NCBI GenBank assembly: GCA_017399145.1
Contig: JAFQEG010000038.1
Coordinates: 1 to 38,045 of the forward strand
Direction: 5' to 3'
DNA from: Clostridia bacterium
GTDB lineage: Bacteria; Bacillota; Clostridia; Oscillospirales; CAG-272
Length of the DNA: 38,045 nucleotides
This document shows, piece after piece, positions 16,584 through 26,302 of the stretch. The notes under the pieces were generated by a model. The model ran no database searches, had not been told where the DNA came from, and saw nothing but the letters and a program-made list of their open reading frames with translations. Every line of letters begins with the position of its first letter. The stretch's first letter is position 1. The position numbers were made by a program, and so were the translations under genes.

Positions 16584-17596
16584 AAATTCCTCTTTACTAC
16601 TGTTATTGATAGCTCCTTGTAAGCCCTTATGCCTACACTAGCCTCAAGAATTTTCTTATCTACCTCTTGTCCCTTATGCCAAAGCACAAGTGCCCTTGGC
16701 AAATCACAGCCACCTATATGGCTAAAGGGATAGCCCCCGCCAAATCGAGCATTCATTTCTAGAATATATGGCACTCCGTCAACCAAAAATACGTCAACGT
16801 CCATATTGCCAATATGCCCCACTAGCTTTCCAAGTCGGTTGCATTCCTTATAAATGCTTGGCTCGTCCACAAGCTCTGCAATATCCGTTTCACCAGCACG
16901 CATAGCTATTTTTTTCTTAACTATTGTATTTTGATAATTGCCCTCTAGGTCGTTTATTATGTCTGCACCGTATTCCTGACCCTTAAGACATTCTTGATAT
17001 ATAATCTTGTCCTCAACTAACGAGGATTCATATTTCAAATAGCTTCTATTAATCGCTCTTGTATTTCTTCTGAAATAATACAGAAGTGCCATTTCGTCCT
17101 CGGCAATTGACATAGCAATTGAGCCACAGCCAAAGCGAGGCTTTACAATTACAGGATAGCTTATTTCACCTCTGTCAAGTGCGTTTATAGTATCCTCTAG
17201 TGTAAGATAGGTTTTTGGTACGTTAAATCCATTTTCCTTCAGGAATTGATAGGTTTTCCATTTGTCGTTACAAATATCAATTACTTCCTTACTTGATACA
17301 ACTACTCTTGTGCCAATCTCTGCAAATTTGTCTATATTTTTAGAAAGCACACCTAAGTCAATGTCGAAAAGTGAAAGTAGCATATCTATTTTATTTTCCT
17401 TGCAATAGTCAAGCAAAAAAGGTATGTAATTTTCGTCGTAAATAAGAGGGGCTATAACCGATTTATCTGCATAATGAAATGCGACGGTTTTGTCGTCGGA
17501 GTTGCATACGTGCACAAGTCCGTCATTACCTATTGCTTCCTTAAAGTATTTTACCATGTAAGCACGTCTGCCTACTGAGGTTAAAAGAACGTTCAT
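16580..17596 (-). CDS. ATP-grasp enzyme, carbamoyl-phosphate-synthase-like (PylC-like)
   Basis: A 338-residue protein starting MNVLLTSVGRRAYMV. A Rossmann-like pre-domain (1 to about 100) is followed by the ATP-grasp domain, with YPVIVKPRFGCGS as the lysine-containing nucleotide loop and LEMNARFGGGYPFSH with the canonical Glu, Asn and Arg metal and phosphate ligands. The start at 17596 has AAGGAAAATTAAA upstream; a further upstream ATG would lie inside the GNAT gene. It overlaps the next ATP-grasp gene by four bases. Two dissimilar ATP-grasp enzymes in a row suggest two successive ligations, or one complex. Proteins of this type occur in capsule loci of other bacteria with unassigned function. 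Confidence 0.82.
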   Translation of the reverse strand: MNVLLTSVGRRAYMVKYFKEAIGNDGLVHVCNSDDKTVAFHYADKSVIAPLIYDENYIPFLLDYCKENKIDMLLSLFDIDLGVLSKNIDKFAEIGTRVVVSSKEVIDICNDKWKTYQFLKENGFNVPKTYLTLEDTINALDRGEISYPVIVKPRFGCGSIAMSIAEDEMALLYYFRRNTRAINRSYLKYESSLVEDKIIYQECLKGQEYGADIINDLEGNYQNTIVKKKIAMRAGETDIAELVDEPSIYKECNRLGKLVGHIGNMDVDVFLVDGVPYILEMNARFGGGYPFSHIGGCDLPRALVLWHKGQEVDKKILEASVGIRAYKELSITVVKRNL

Positions 17597-17597
17597 T

Positions 17598-18032
17598 TTA
17601 ATTTTCCTTAATATAATATATAAGATGTAAATCCATTGGTCGTGGCTCATTTTTCATTTTGTATTCAACAAAGCCAAGTCCTTTATAAAGCATAACGGCA
17701 GGAAGGTTTTCCTTAACTGCATACAGATGTACAGAGTCGATTTTCTTTTCTCTGCACAAGCTAATAAACTCCTCAATCAGACTCTTGCCATAGCCACAGC
17801 CCCTTGCTTTTTCAAGTGTTGCAAGAATTGAAACGTAAGCCGAATTATTCTCTATATTTCCCGTATAGCCTGCCACAAGGGACAAAATCTCTCCATTTTC
17901 CTCTCTTGTAAGAATTGTTGCCTTTTCTAAAAGCTTGTCTGCAAATTTATCCAAATCCTGTTTTTTAGAAAGTGGCACGGGAAAATCCTTGTCAACCTGC
18001 TTCAAAAATCGTAAAAGCACTTGCTTCGTCAT
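17598..18032 (-). CDS. GNAT-family N-acetyltransferase
   Basis: A 144-residue single-domain protein. The acetyl-CoA pyrophosphate loop is visible as ARGCGYGKSL (R/Q-x-x-G-x-G/A pattern), preceded by the strand AYVSILATL and followed by the LHLYAVKENLPAVMLYKGLGF segment typical of GNAT motifs A and B. Its ATG overlaps the flippase stop (ATGA). Within this operon a plausible task is acylation of a 4-amino sugar nucleotide made by the DegT enzyme, as VioB-type enzymes do, although VioB itself belongs to another fold. Protein or amino-acid acetylation is also possible. Confidence 0.82.
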   Translation of the reverse strand: MTKQVLLRFLKQVDKDFPVPLSKKQDLDKFADKLLEKATILTREENGEILSLVAGYTGNIENNSAYVSILATLEKARGCGYGKSLIEEFISLCREKKIDSVHLYAVKENLPAVMLYKGLGFVEYKMKNEPRPMDLHLIYYIKEN

Positions 18033-19480
18033 TTCTGTTTCCTTTTCAATTTACTAAACAAAATATTTTTTACAAACACAAAGCCCTTTAGCTTAAGCAT
18101 AGCTGAGCCTAATACGTACATGGCTACGCCTGCGACTATTTGAATTACCAATGTTAAAACTGGATGTAGTATCAACGCATTGCCTATAAAGTAAACCACA
18201 GCAAACATAATCGCCGATAAGACAAATGATGGAAGTATATCCCTCATCTGCTCAAAATAGGAATAACCGATAAGCCTTTTGTTTGGAAATGCATTTACAA
18301 AGCAACTAATAAGTGTTGTAACAAGACCCGTTGCGGCAATTGCTATTGGGGAATCAAAGCAGAATACCGCTATAACAAGGGCGCCTACTCCTATAGCCTT
18401 TTTAACCATTTCTACCTTCAGGTAAATATCGCTTCTGCCCACTGCGTTTATAGCCTGTAGGTTACAACTATGGACAGGCATAAATGCAAGTGAAAAGCAA
18501 TAAATCATCATAAATGGAACAGCTGGCAACCACTTTTCGGTCAAAATAACAGTAATAAGTGGTGTTGCAACCGCTGCAAGTCCCGCCATCATTGGAAAAA
18601 TAACATAGGAGCTTACAACAATAGATGTACGCATTGTAGCCTTAAGCCTTTTCTTGTCGTCCTGCTCCTTTGAAAGCGCAGGTAGCATAACTGCCTGTAC
18701 AGAGCCATTTATTGCATTTATTACAAACTGTGGAAATTGCTTACCTCTGTTGTAATAGCCAAGAGTACCGCTATCGTATTTTTTTCCAACAACAAGACTT
18801 CTTAGGTCTTGATAAAGTGTGTCTATTAAATTGGATACAAGAAGCTTCCAGCCAAAGGAAAGAAGTCTTCCTACCCTTCTAAAATTGCAAGTAATTTTGG
18901 GAACCCACTTTACAGTAAATCCCATAACAATAGTTGTCACTACCACGTTCAAAAGCGTTTGAAGCACAAGCGCCCACACACCACCGCCATTTAATGCAAC
19001 TATGATACCCACAGCACCAGAAATAATTATTCCACTAAGATTTCCTACGAAAACCTTTTTGAAATTCATTTCTCTTCTTACCTTAGCAAGCTGAATTGAG
19101 TTTACAACTCCTGGAAAAAGCATAAGCCCCAACACTCTAAATGGAGTTATAATTGTAGGCATTTCGTAAAAGTCAGCTAACCACGGTGCTAAAAAGTACA
19201 TCACTAAATATAAAACAAAGGTCGTCGTCATAGAAAACCAAAAAACTGATGAAAAGTCATCGTCGTCAATCTTCTTTTTTTGAACAAGCGCCGTATTAAA
19301 TCCGCCTTGTACAAACACCGTTGCCAGCGTTGTAAAAATTATCATTATGGAAAGAACTCCATAATCGTCAGGAGACAATATTCTTGCAAGAATTATTTGC
19401 AAGACAAATTGTACACCTTGAACTCCAAAGCGCTCAAGTAGTTTCCAACCAAGTGCCTTGGATACTGTATTGTTGCTCAT
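18029..19480 (-). CDS. Polysaccharide flippase, Wzx/PST type (MOP superfamily)
   Basis: A 483-residue protein with about 12-14 hydrophobic helices. It begins GWKLLERFGVQGVQFVLQII and continues ARILSPDDYGVLSIM, the standard opening of the WzxC/PST-type exporters. It would flip undecaprenyl-linked repeat units across the cytoplasmic membrane. The basic C-terminus (KLKRKQK) is expected to be cytoplasmic. It follows a GT2 gene by nine bases and overlaps the GNAT gene by four. The conventional name would be wzx. Confidence 0.92.
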   Translation of the reverse strand: MSNNTVSKALGWKLLERFGVQGVQFVLQIILARILSPDDYGVLSIMIIFTTLATVFVQGGFNTALVQKKKIDDDDFSSVFWFSMTTTFVLYLVMYFLAPWLADFYEMPTIITPFRVLGLMLFPGVVNSIQLAKVRREMNFKKVFVGNLSGIIISGAVGIIVALNGGGVWALVLQTLLNVVVTTIVMGFTVKWVPKITCNFRRVGRLLSFGWKLLVSNLIDTLYQDLRSLVVGKKYDSGTLGYYNRGKQFPQFVINAINGSVQAVMLPALSKEQDDKKRLKATMRTSIVVSSYVIFPMMAGLAAVATPLITVILTEKWLPAVPFMMIYCFSLAFMPVHSCNLQAINAVGRSDIYLKVEMVKKAIGVGALVIAVFCFDSPIAIAATGLVTTLISCFVNAFPNKRLIGYSYFEQMRDILPSFVLSAIMFAVVYFIGNALILHPVLTLVIQIVAGVAMYVLGSAMLKLKGFVFVKNILFSKLKRKQK

Positions 19481-19489
19481 TTTTCCTCT

Positions 19490-20443
19490 TTACCTTCTTA
19501 ATTTATTGAGAGAATTCTTTATCTTAGCTAAAAACGGGAAGTGCTTTCTTAAAAAGCCCTTTACCTCTGCCATTTTTCTTTGCTTCAAAAAGTCCTTATA
19601 TTCAGGCCTTCTCAGCTCCTTCTTATTCTTTTCCTCATAAGCTATATTGAATTCAGTTCTTTTAATCATATAGCTAAGAGACTTGTCGTATTCGTAATTG
19701 TAATACTCATTTACAGCCTTTAGCATTCTTAGCTTTTCCTTAGAATGAAGAATACTTTTTTCTCTATTTCTTGCAACATTGACGGTCCACGAGCTTGCAG
19801 TTCCATGGTTATAAGTTGACATAACGTCACACATCGCCCTAACCTTACCACATATTGCACCGTATATGTATAGCTGTATATCTCCAAAGCCCCTTGCATC
19901 AAAGCATTCTGGCTTTTGCATAAATAACTCTTTTCTAAAAACTACTGAGCTTAACTGAAAAATAGTTCCACTACGAATTATCTCATCTACACTATAATCC
20001 CTGTCGCTATTTATCACTGGAATATATGCTTCTGTATTTGTTCTTATATCGTTGACGCGAACACGATGAACGCACATAGAGTAGTCACTGTGGTTATCCA
20101 AAAAATCAATCTGCTTTTGTAGCTTTAAGGGGTCGGTCCAACAATCATCACCCTCACACCAAGCAAGATATTTTCCTCTTGCTCTTGGATATTGGTAAAC
20201 CTTGCTTATTTTGACACCCTTGGAATATTGATTTTCAGCTTGATACAATGGCTTAATTATATCAGGATATCTGGCTTCATATTCTCTTACAATATCAGCT
20301 GTTTTATCAGTTGATGCATCGTCGTGCACTAGCACCTCAAACTTAAAATTAGTTTTTTGCATTACAAAGCCTTCAAGTGCATTTTGTATATACTTTTCAT
20401 GATTATATGTAAGGCACAAAATTGATACCTTTATTTCGTCCAT
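19490..20443 (-). CDS. Glycosyltransferase family 2
   Basis: A 317-residue GT-A enzyme. VSILCLTYNHEKYI opens the nucleotide-binding fold; VHDDAS (39-44) binds the nucleotide sugar; WCEGDDCWTDP (95-105) contains the acidic metal-binding motif and the conserved tryptophan region. The C-terminal 80 residues are basic and amphipathic (ending LAKIKNSLNKLRR), suited to contact with the membrane surface. It would add one sugar to the lipid-linked repeat unit in the cytoplasm. Donor and acceptor unknown. It sits between ugd and the flippase. Confidence 0.9.
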   Translation of the reverse strand: MDEIKVSILCLTYNHEKYIQNALEGFVMQKTNFKFEVLVHDDASTDKTADIVREYEARYPDIIKPLYQAENQYSKGVKISKVYQYPRARGKYLAWCEGDDCWTDPLKLQKQIDFLDNHSDYSMCVHRVRVNDIRTNTEAYIPVINSDRDYSVDEIIRSGTIFQLSSVVFRKELFMQKPECFDARGFGDIQLYIYGAICGKVRAMCDVMSTYNHGTASSWTVNVARNREKSILHSKEKLRMLKAVNEYYNYEYDKSLSYMIKRTEFNIAYEEKNKKELRRPEYKDFLKQRKMAEVKGFLRKHFPFLAKIKNSLNKLRR

Positions 20444-20469
20444 TTTAATTCCCCGCTAATCCACATTAA

Positions 20470-21654
20470 CTAATCCCTACAATATAAATCTCTTGTGTAA
20501 ATCTTGTCCTTTACGTCAGCTAAATCCTTGCTACTTCTATTAGCAACGATTACATCACAGATGCTCTTAAACTCATCAAGATTTTTGATAACCTTACTGT
20601 TAAAGAAGGAATCCTCCTTCATAGTTGGCTCGTAAATAACAACCTCAACGCCCTCTGCCTTAATTCTTTTCATAACACCTTGAATCGAGGATTGACGGAA
20701 GTTGTCGCTATTAGCCTTCATTGTAAGCCTATAAACGCCTACAATTTTTGGCTTCTTTGACAAAATCTGTTCAGCTACAAAGTCCTTACGTGTTTTGTTT
20801 GATTCTACAATTGCGCTAATCAAATTTTGTGGAACATTTTCATAATTCGCTCTTAATTGCTTAGTGTCCTTAGGTAAGCAATAGCCACCATATCCAAAGG
20901 ATGGATTGTTATAATGGTCCCCTATTCGTGGGTCTAAGCAAACACCATCAATAATTGACCTTGTGTCAAGTCCTTTAGTTGCTGCATAGGTGTCGAGCTC
21001 GTTAAAATAAGCAACTCTTAGTGCAAGATATGTATTTGCAAAAAGCTTTATTGCCTCCGCCTCGGTAAGGTCGGGGAAAAGCGTTACAATATTTTCCTTT
21101 ATTGCTCCCTCACAAAGCAAATTGGCAAATTCTCTTGCCTTTTCTTGTAATCGAGCATCATTTTTTGGTGCTCCAACAACAATTCTGCTAGGATACAAAT
21201 TATCGTAAAGTGCATGTCCCTCTCTTAAAAACTCAGGGCTGAAAATAATATTATCGCAACCGAATTTCTCTCTTACACTTACTGTATATCCAACAGGAAT
21301 TGTAGATTTTATAACCATAATTGCGTTTTTGTTAACTGAAATTACCTTTTCAATAACGTTCTCAACCGCTGAGGTGTCGAAGTAATTCTTGTCAGGGTCA
21401 TAGTTGGTAGGGGCAGCAATTACAACAAAATCTGCGTCCTTATATGCCTCTTCGCCATTTAGGGTTGCTCTTAAATCAAGCTCTTTATTAAGCAAATAAT
21501 CCTCGATTTCCTTGTCCATAATTGGTGATTTTTTGTTATTTATCATTTCCACCTTTTCAGGTATAATATCAACAGCTGTTACCTGATGATTTTGAGATAA
21601 AAGCACCGCTATCGATAATCCTACATAACCTGTACCCGCTACTGCAATTTTCAT
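20470..21654 (-). CDS. ugd: UDP-glucose 6-dehydrogenase
   Basis: A 394-residue NAD-dependent dehydrogenase of the short Ugd class. GTGYVGLS (7-14) is the NAD-binding loop, FSPEFLREG (138-146) the substrate-loop segment, K203 a conserved catalytic lysine, and [11 protein letters not shown] (254-264) contains the catalytic C259. It oxidises UDP-glucose twice to UDP-glucuronate, giving the polymer a probable acidic sugar. A 26-base gap follows to the GT2 gene, and an 10-base gap separates it from the upstream GT4 gene. Other nucleotide-sugar dehydrogenases (UDP-ManNAc type) differ in this signature, so UDP-glucose is the likeliest substrate. Confidence 0.92.
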   Translation of the reverse strand: MKIAVAGTGYVGLSIAVLLSQNHQVTAVDIIPEKVEMINNKKSPIMDKEIEDYLLNKELDLRATLNGEEAYKDADFVVIAAPTNYDPDKNYFDTSAVENVIEKVISVNKNAIMVIKSTIPVGYTVSVREKFGCDNIIFSPEFLREGHALYDNLYPSRIVVGAPKNDARLQEKAREFANLLCEGAIKENIVTLFPDLTEAEAIKLFANTYLALRVAYFNELDTYAATKGLDTRSIIDGVCLDPRIGDHYNNPSFGYGGYCLPKDTKQLRANYENVPQNLISAIVESNKTRKDFVAEQILSKKPKIVGVYRLTMKANSDNFRQSSIQGVMKRIKAEGVEVVIYEPTMKEDSFFNSKVIKNLDEFKSICDVIVANRSSKDLADVKDKIYTRDLYCRD

Positions 21655-21664
21655 AAATATTCTC

Positions 21665-22840
21665 CTATTCGTTTATAGAGTGTGCACACTCTATCGACTT
21701 TTTTGCTATATTGCTATATAAATACACGTCTGTTTTTTCAGAAAGAGCTACATTTTTCATTTTGTAATATTTTTCGGTATAATTAAGCTCTTCAATTTTA
21801 TCCCTTAAGTCCTCTTCTGTTATTGGGAAAACAAAGTCACTGTTTCCACCATTATTTACATGGTCCATTCCATCCCATCTCATAAACACCGCAGGGACCT
21901 TACAAGCACACGCTTGCTCCCAAAGAACGGAATGCTGACCTGGGAACATTACTAGGTCTGCTGAAAGAAAATAATCATATACTCCATCTGCCGGAATCCA
22001 ACCTATATAGTGAGTATTTGGATTATTTTCAAGTGCCTTTTCAAGCTCCTCTTTCACATCGTCCATTATATTTCCAAAAACAATTAGCTTTACGTTGTCA
22101 AAGGTCTTACATGCATTTATTAACAAATGAATGTTTTTCCTTCTATCTATTTTGCCACCTGTAACTATTAAAAGGTCGGTGTCCTTTATATTATACCTTT
22201 CACGAATGCTTTTGCGAATTTGGTCTTTATTAGCAAAATTGATTTTCTCATCATCGGCTCCCATTATCAACACGTCAGCCTTTTCAATAGGAACGCCATA
22301 ATTCTTTATGGCATATACCATTCTCCAAGGAGTAACGCCATACACTCTGCTAACGTAGGGGAGAGTTTTTTTGTTTGCCCTCTTATAAAACCAATTCGCT
22401 AGCTTTCCTTTTTTGCTTTCCTTGGAAAAGCCTATATTGTAATCTAAGTGATTGTCTTGTACAATTACACAATTTGGATTGATTTTTTTCTTATATTTAA
22501 CCACCTGCTTCATGGTGGAGCTTACCATTCCATGATGATATATAAAGTCTGGCTTAATACTCTCAAGGGTAGAATATACGTCTAGCCAAGAATCCAATCT
22601 TCTTGCTAGTGGGCGAAGAGAGGAATGGCTTTTGGACTTCATTCTAATTACTCTTACTCCGTCTTTTAAGATATAATCAGCCTCTGGTACCTCTACAACT
22701 CTTCCATTTTCGTGCATTTTATTGGTAATTATCAAGGTAACCTCATGCCCTAGCATTTTTTGATGCTTAGGTAAAATATTCTCTTGGTAACCCCAATAAT
22801 CGTTGTAGGGCGAGCTTGGTGAAATGTGAACTATTTTCAT
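21665..22840 (-). CDS. Glycosyltransferase family 4
   Basis: A 391-residue GT-B enzyme. The N-terminal domain opens [25 protein letters not shown]-like with a glycine-containing acceptor loop. The C-terminal domain has [15 protein letters not shown] (start of the donor domain), a HYIGWIP strand, then [15 protein letters not shown] leading into a [13 protein letters not shown] donor motif. In that motif the first Glu of the EX7E pair is not obvious. This would be a retaining transferase acting on the repeat unit. The donor is unknown. It is 18 bases downstream of the duplicated GT4 pair but is not closely related to them. Confidence 0.85.
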   Translation of the reverse strand: MKIVHISPSSPYNDYWGYQENILPKHQKMLGHEVTLIITNKMHENGRVVEVPEADYILKDGVRVIRMKSKSHSSLRPLARRLDSWLDVYSTLESIKPDFIYHHGMVSSTMKQVVKYKKKINPNCVIVQDNHLDYNIGFSKESKKGKLANWFYKRANKKTLPYVSRVYGVTPWRMVYAIKNYGVPIEKADVLIMGADDEKINFANKDQIRKSIRERYNIKDTDLLIVTGGKIDRRKNIHLLINACKTFDNVKLIVFGNIMDDVKEELEKALENNPNTHYIGWIPADGVYDYFLSADLVMFPGQHSVLWEQACACKVPAVFMRWDGMDHVNNGGNSDFVFPITEEDLRDKIEELNYTEKYYKMKNVALSEKTDVYLYSNIAKKSIECAHSINE

Positions 22841-22858
22841 AAATTTTCCTTTTTAAGT

Positions 22859-24043
22859 TTAATTTTTGCTTTTATACAAGGAAACGTACTCCTTAAATTT
22901 ATCCTTTTTGTTGTAGTCACGTGCTCTTTTCACGCACTCTTCCCTTGTAAAGGGCTTGTCTTGACATATACGAACAATTTCCCTCTCAAGGCTGTCAACA
23001 TCGTCTATTTCAACTACACTGCCACAATTCTCGTCAACACACTCAGGGCTTCCCCCTGCATTGAAGGTAACAACAGGAGTGCCACAGGCAAGAGCTTCAA
23101 TATTTACAAGACCAAAGGTTTCCTCTCTTGTGGGATTAGCAAATACGTCACTAGCTGTGTAAATCTCTGCAAGCTCTTTTTGATTTGCAGTTCTATGTAT
23201 TGAAATAATATTTTCTGGTAGCATTTTATCAATGCTATCACTTGTACCAACCAAAACAATTTGATAGTTGCTAGGTAGTCTTTTGGCAAGCTCTAAAAAG
23301 ACGTCAAGTCCCTTTCGCTCCCCCCAACCAAAGGCAACGCCTAGAACGATTTTTTTGTTCTCTAAGCCGTATTTTTCTCTAAAATTACTTTCAGTAGGCT
23401 TGAATATATCTAGGTTAATTCCATTTTTTATAGTTATTGCTGTGCATTCGCCTAAAAAGGATTTCTTAGCTTGATTAACAACCCAATCACTAGGACCGGT
23501 TATTGTTAAATCCAAATCCTTAACAAGTGCTTTCTTCTTTTCATATAACCAATTACTTTTATCAAAAAACCAACTGTATGAAGACCTTTGAGGGCATTTT
23601 TCGCATTTTGTTTTCCATTTTTCGCACCCTGCCATTGCATAGTGTGGGCAATAGCCTGTAAACGCCCAACAGTCATGGAAGGTCCAAAAGGTCTTTATGT
23701 TGTTTTTTCTAATATAGTCAAAAAGCATACCTAAGTGCACATTATGGCTATGCAAATTATGAAGCTGAATTATATCAGGCTTAAAAGCCTCTAGGTGCTT
23801 AATAAGCCTTTTTGTAGCACCTCTTGAATTAAAGCCATATTTTCCAAAAATTCTTGACTTTAATGCTTGAAGCTTAATATATTTGTCGCTTGCATACTTT
23901 ACACCAAGAGGGTAATCACTTTTACCACTTGTGTAAAATATACGATTTTCTATCCCCTCTTGCGACAAAGCCTTGCTAATGCCAATGCATATATTTCCAG
24001 TGCTACCTGAACCACATATAGCATTTATTTGAGCAACTCTCAT
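22859..24043 (-). CDS. Glycosyltransferase family 4, second copy of a tandem pair
   Basis: A 394-residue GT-B enzyme. A Cys cluster (C132, C140, C147, C150, in GYCPHYAMAGC and KCEKCP) follows TFHDCWAFTG, a pattern of the WcaC-like GT4 group that may bind a metal. The donor motif EETFGLVNIEALACGTP holds the EX7E pair. The adjacent upstream gene (24056-25231) is a paralogue with the same layout. The two share a 71-base identical stretch (23829-23899 with 25017-25087) and further near-identical blocks, while other parts are well diverged. The start at 24043 matches that of the paralogue. Both probably transfer related sugars, but substrates are unknown. Confidence 0.9.
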   Translation of the reverse strand: MRVAQINAICGSGSTGNICIGISKALSQEGIENRIFYTSGKSDYPLGVKYASDKYIKLQALKSRIFGKYGFNSRGATKRLIKHLEAFKPDIIQLHNLHSHNVHLGMLFDYIRKNNIKTFWTFHDCWAFTGYCPHYAMAGCEKWKTKCEKCPQRSSYSWFFDKSNWLYEKKKALVKDLDLTITGPSDWVVNQAKKSFLGECTAITIKNGINLDIFKPTESNFREKYGLENKKIVLGVAFGWGERKGLDVFLELAKRLPSNYQIVLVGTSDSIDKMLPENIISIHRTANQKELAEIYTASDVFANPTREETFGLVNIEALACGTPVVTFNAGGSPECVDENCGSVVEIDDVDSLEREIVRICQDKPFTREECVKRARDYNKKDKFKEYVSLYKSKN

Positions 24044-24055
24044 TTTTCGCCTTTC

Positions 24056-25231
24056 TTACTTATATCTGTCTACGTATTTCTCGAAGCATCTTGCGCTATC
24101 GAAGCCCTTAGCCCTCTCTTGACAATCTGTGGAGGAAATCGCGCCTCGCTCACATATTTTCCTAATAGCATTTTCCAACTGGTCAAGGTCGTCAATCTTT
24201 ACGCTAATGCCAGTTTTTTCATCAATTATTTCAGGGCTACCACCTGTTTCAAAGGTTACAACAGGTGTCCCGCAGGCAAGTGCTTCCATATTAACAGTTG
24301 GGTAATTTTCTTCCCTTGTAGGATTTACAAACACATCGCTAGCTGTGTAAATCTCTGCAAGCTCTCTTTGGTTTGCAGTTCTATGTATTGAAATAATATT
24401 TTCTGGTAGCATTTTGTCAATGCTGTCATTCGTTCCAACCAAAACAATTTGATAGTCGCTAGATAGCCTTTTGGCAAGCTCTAAAAAGACGTCAAGTCCC
24501 TTTCTCACACCCCAATCAAAGGCAACGCCCAAGGCTATTTTCTTATTTTCCAAGCCGTGCCTTTGCCTAAAGTCACCCTCGGTAGGCTTAAATACGTCCA
24601 AATTTATTCCGTTATTTATTACTTCTATTTTGAAGTCCTTGAAAAAGGACTTCTTTGCTTCATTTGCAAGCCACTTAGATGGACAAATTACAGTCAAATC
24701 AAGGTCCTTAACTAGCCTTCTTTTTTGTTCCTGTAGCCAACTACTCTTATCAAAAAACCAACTGTATGTGGATTTTTGAGGACAAGCCCTACACTCATCT
24801 GTCCACTTATTGCACCCTGCCAAGTCATAGTAAGGGCAATAGCCTGTAAACGCCCAACAATCATGGAAGGTCCAAAAGGTCTTAATGCCCTTTTCTTTGA
24901 TGTAATTTAGTAGCATACCTAGGTGTACATTGTGTCCGTGTAGGTTGTGCAATTGAATTATATCAGGCTTAAAATCCTCTAGGTGCTTAATGAGTTTCTT
25001 AGTAGCACTTTTTGAGTTAAAGCCATATTTTCCAAAAATTCTTGACTTTAATGCTTGAAGCTTAATATATTTGTCGCTTGCATACTTAACACCAAGTGGG
25101 TAATCGCTTTTCCCACTTGCGTAGTATATGCGATTGTCAATACCACGCTCGGTTAGTAGCTTGCTAATTTCAAGAGCAATCTTGCCTGTGCTACCTGCAC
25201 CACAGGTAGCGTTTATTTGAGCAACTCTCAT
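24056..25231 (-). CDS. Glycosyltransferase family 4, first copy of a tandem pair
   Basis: A 391-residue paralogue of the next gene downstream. It has the same TFHDCWAFTG motif, Cys cluster (GYCPYYDLAGC, ECRACP) and EX7E donor motif (EENYPTVNMEALACGTP). The residues between the two glutamates differ from those of its sister (ENYPTVNME versus ETFGLVNIE), hinting at changed donor or acceptor choice. I set the start at the ATG at 25231, which aligns with the sister gene and has GGGAG upstream; a TTG five codons earlier would overlap the polymerase gene. It follows the polymerase gene by two bases. Confidence 0.9.
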   Translation of the reverse strand: MRVAQINATCGAGSTGKIALEISKLLTERGIDNRIYYASGKSDYPLGVKYASDKYIKLQALKSRIFGKYGFNSKSATKKLIKHLEDFKPDIIQLHNLHGHNVHLGMLLNYIKEKGIKTFWTFHDCWAFTGYCPYYDLAGCNKWTDECRACPQKSTYSWFFDKSSWLQEQKRRLVKDLDLTVICPSKWLANEAKKSFFKDFKIEVINNGINLDVFKPTEGDFRQRHGLENKKIALGVAFDWGVRKGLDVFLELAKRLSSDYQIVLVGTNDSIDKMLPENIISIHRTANQRELAEIYTASDVFVNPTREENYPTVNMEALACGTPVVTFETGGSPEIIDEKTGISVKIDDLDQLENAIRKICERGAISSTDCQERAKGFDSARCFEKYVDRYK

Positions 25232-25233
25232 TT

Positions 25234-26301
25234 TTAACTCTCCCAACAGAATTTATATGGATAAGTATGAAGCATGTCCTCACCATTAAAGCCCTCGTAT
25301 ACAAAGTATCCAAGGAAGAATATTGTCATAACAACAGAAGCTAGCTTTACCACCTGCTCAAAGCCCTTTCTTGGCTTTTGCATCAATTTTGAAAGTGCGA
25401 TGGGCACAAATATCATATAGTAGTAATTCATTCTCATAACTACCATGTTAACAGGAGCAAACAACTGGAAAATAAGACAAATAACTAGAATGTTTCTAAG
25501 TCCTATTTCTTCCTTTGTTAAGCTCTTTTCGTCAATTGCAACAAAGGCAAAGATAACAAACAGTGCAAACAGAATAATCATCATAAAAGCTCCTGTTTGC
25601 TCAGTATCATAAGTATACTCGTCCTTTACAAATTCCTTTAGGAAGTTAAAGATTGGTTCGTTGAATACATAAACCGCCACAATTAAAGGAATTGAGAAAA
25701 ATAAGCCCTTTTCGGTAAATCTTGTATTTACAACAGGATAAAGCGCAAACATAACAAAGGCGGACACGTGAAATTGCATTGCCAAAATTACAAGAAGGAT
25801 AAACCAAATTAGTTTTTTCTTTCTTGCAAGATAGTAAAGTGGCACGGCAATTCCAATTGCAATCACCTGTCTTAACGAAGAGAAGTAGCATGTAAATGGT
25901 GTTGCAACCAAGAATAGTGCAATTGTCAAAACTACGCTCTTATTTTCCTTCACATAAAAGATTACAAGCGGAATAGTTGCTAACACTGCCGCTACAGCCA
26001 TAAGTGCTTGATAGCTACCAAACCAATCGCTAACAATCTTGTTCAAATACAAATAGCCCTTTTCCAATTCAAAGCTATTTGGAACATGCTCCCAACCTAC
26101 ACTCGATACACGATTGTAAATCCACTCATAGTTTCTATTGTCAATTCCAATAGATTTATCTCTTACACAGAGCAGGAATATAAAAATTGCAAAAAATACT
26201 GCAATTGCCACCTTAGGCATTTTGTCTCTTTTGCTACTTGCCGAACAAAAAACGTAAGCAACTATTGGGGGGATTGCAAATAGCAATATATATGGTATCA
26301 T
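25234..26301 (-). CDS. EpsG-family polysaccharide polymerase (Wzy-type)
   Basis: A 355-residue membrane protein with about ten helices. Family features are the extracytoplasmic RDKSIGIDNRNYEWIY region near residues 47-62, TCYFSSLRQVIAIGIAVPLY in the middle, and AMQFHVSAFV shortly after. These are the Arg and His-containing signatures of EpsG/Wzy-like polymerases. It is expected to join lipid-linked repeat units on the outer face of the membrane after flipping. It is the only polymerase candidate in the operon. It abuts the GT2 gene on one side and the GT4 pair on the other. Confidence 0.85.
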   Translation of the reverse strand: MIPYILLFAIPPIVAYVFCSASSKRDKMPKVAIAVFFAIFIFLLCVRDKSIGIDNRNYEWIYNRVSSVGWEHVPNSFELEKGYLYLNKIVSDWFGSYQALMAVAAVLATIPLVIFYVKENKSVVLTIALFLVATPFTCYFSSLRQVIAIGIAVPLYYLARKKKLIWFILLVILAMQFHVSAFVMFALYPVVNTRFTEKGLFFSIPLIVAVYVFNEPIFNFLKEFVKDEYTYDTEQTGAFMMIILFALFVIFAFVAIDEKSLTKEEIGLRNILVICLIFQLFAPVNMVVMRMNYYYMIFVPIALSKLMQKPRKGFEQVVKLASVVMTIFFLGYFVYEGFNGEDMLHTYPYKFCWES

Positions 26302-26302
26302 T

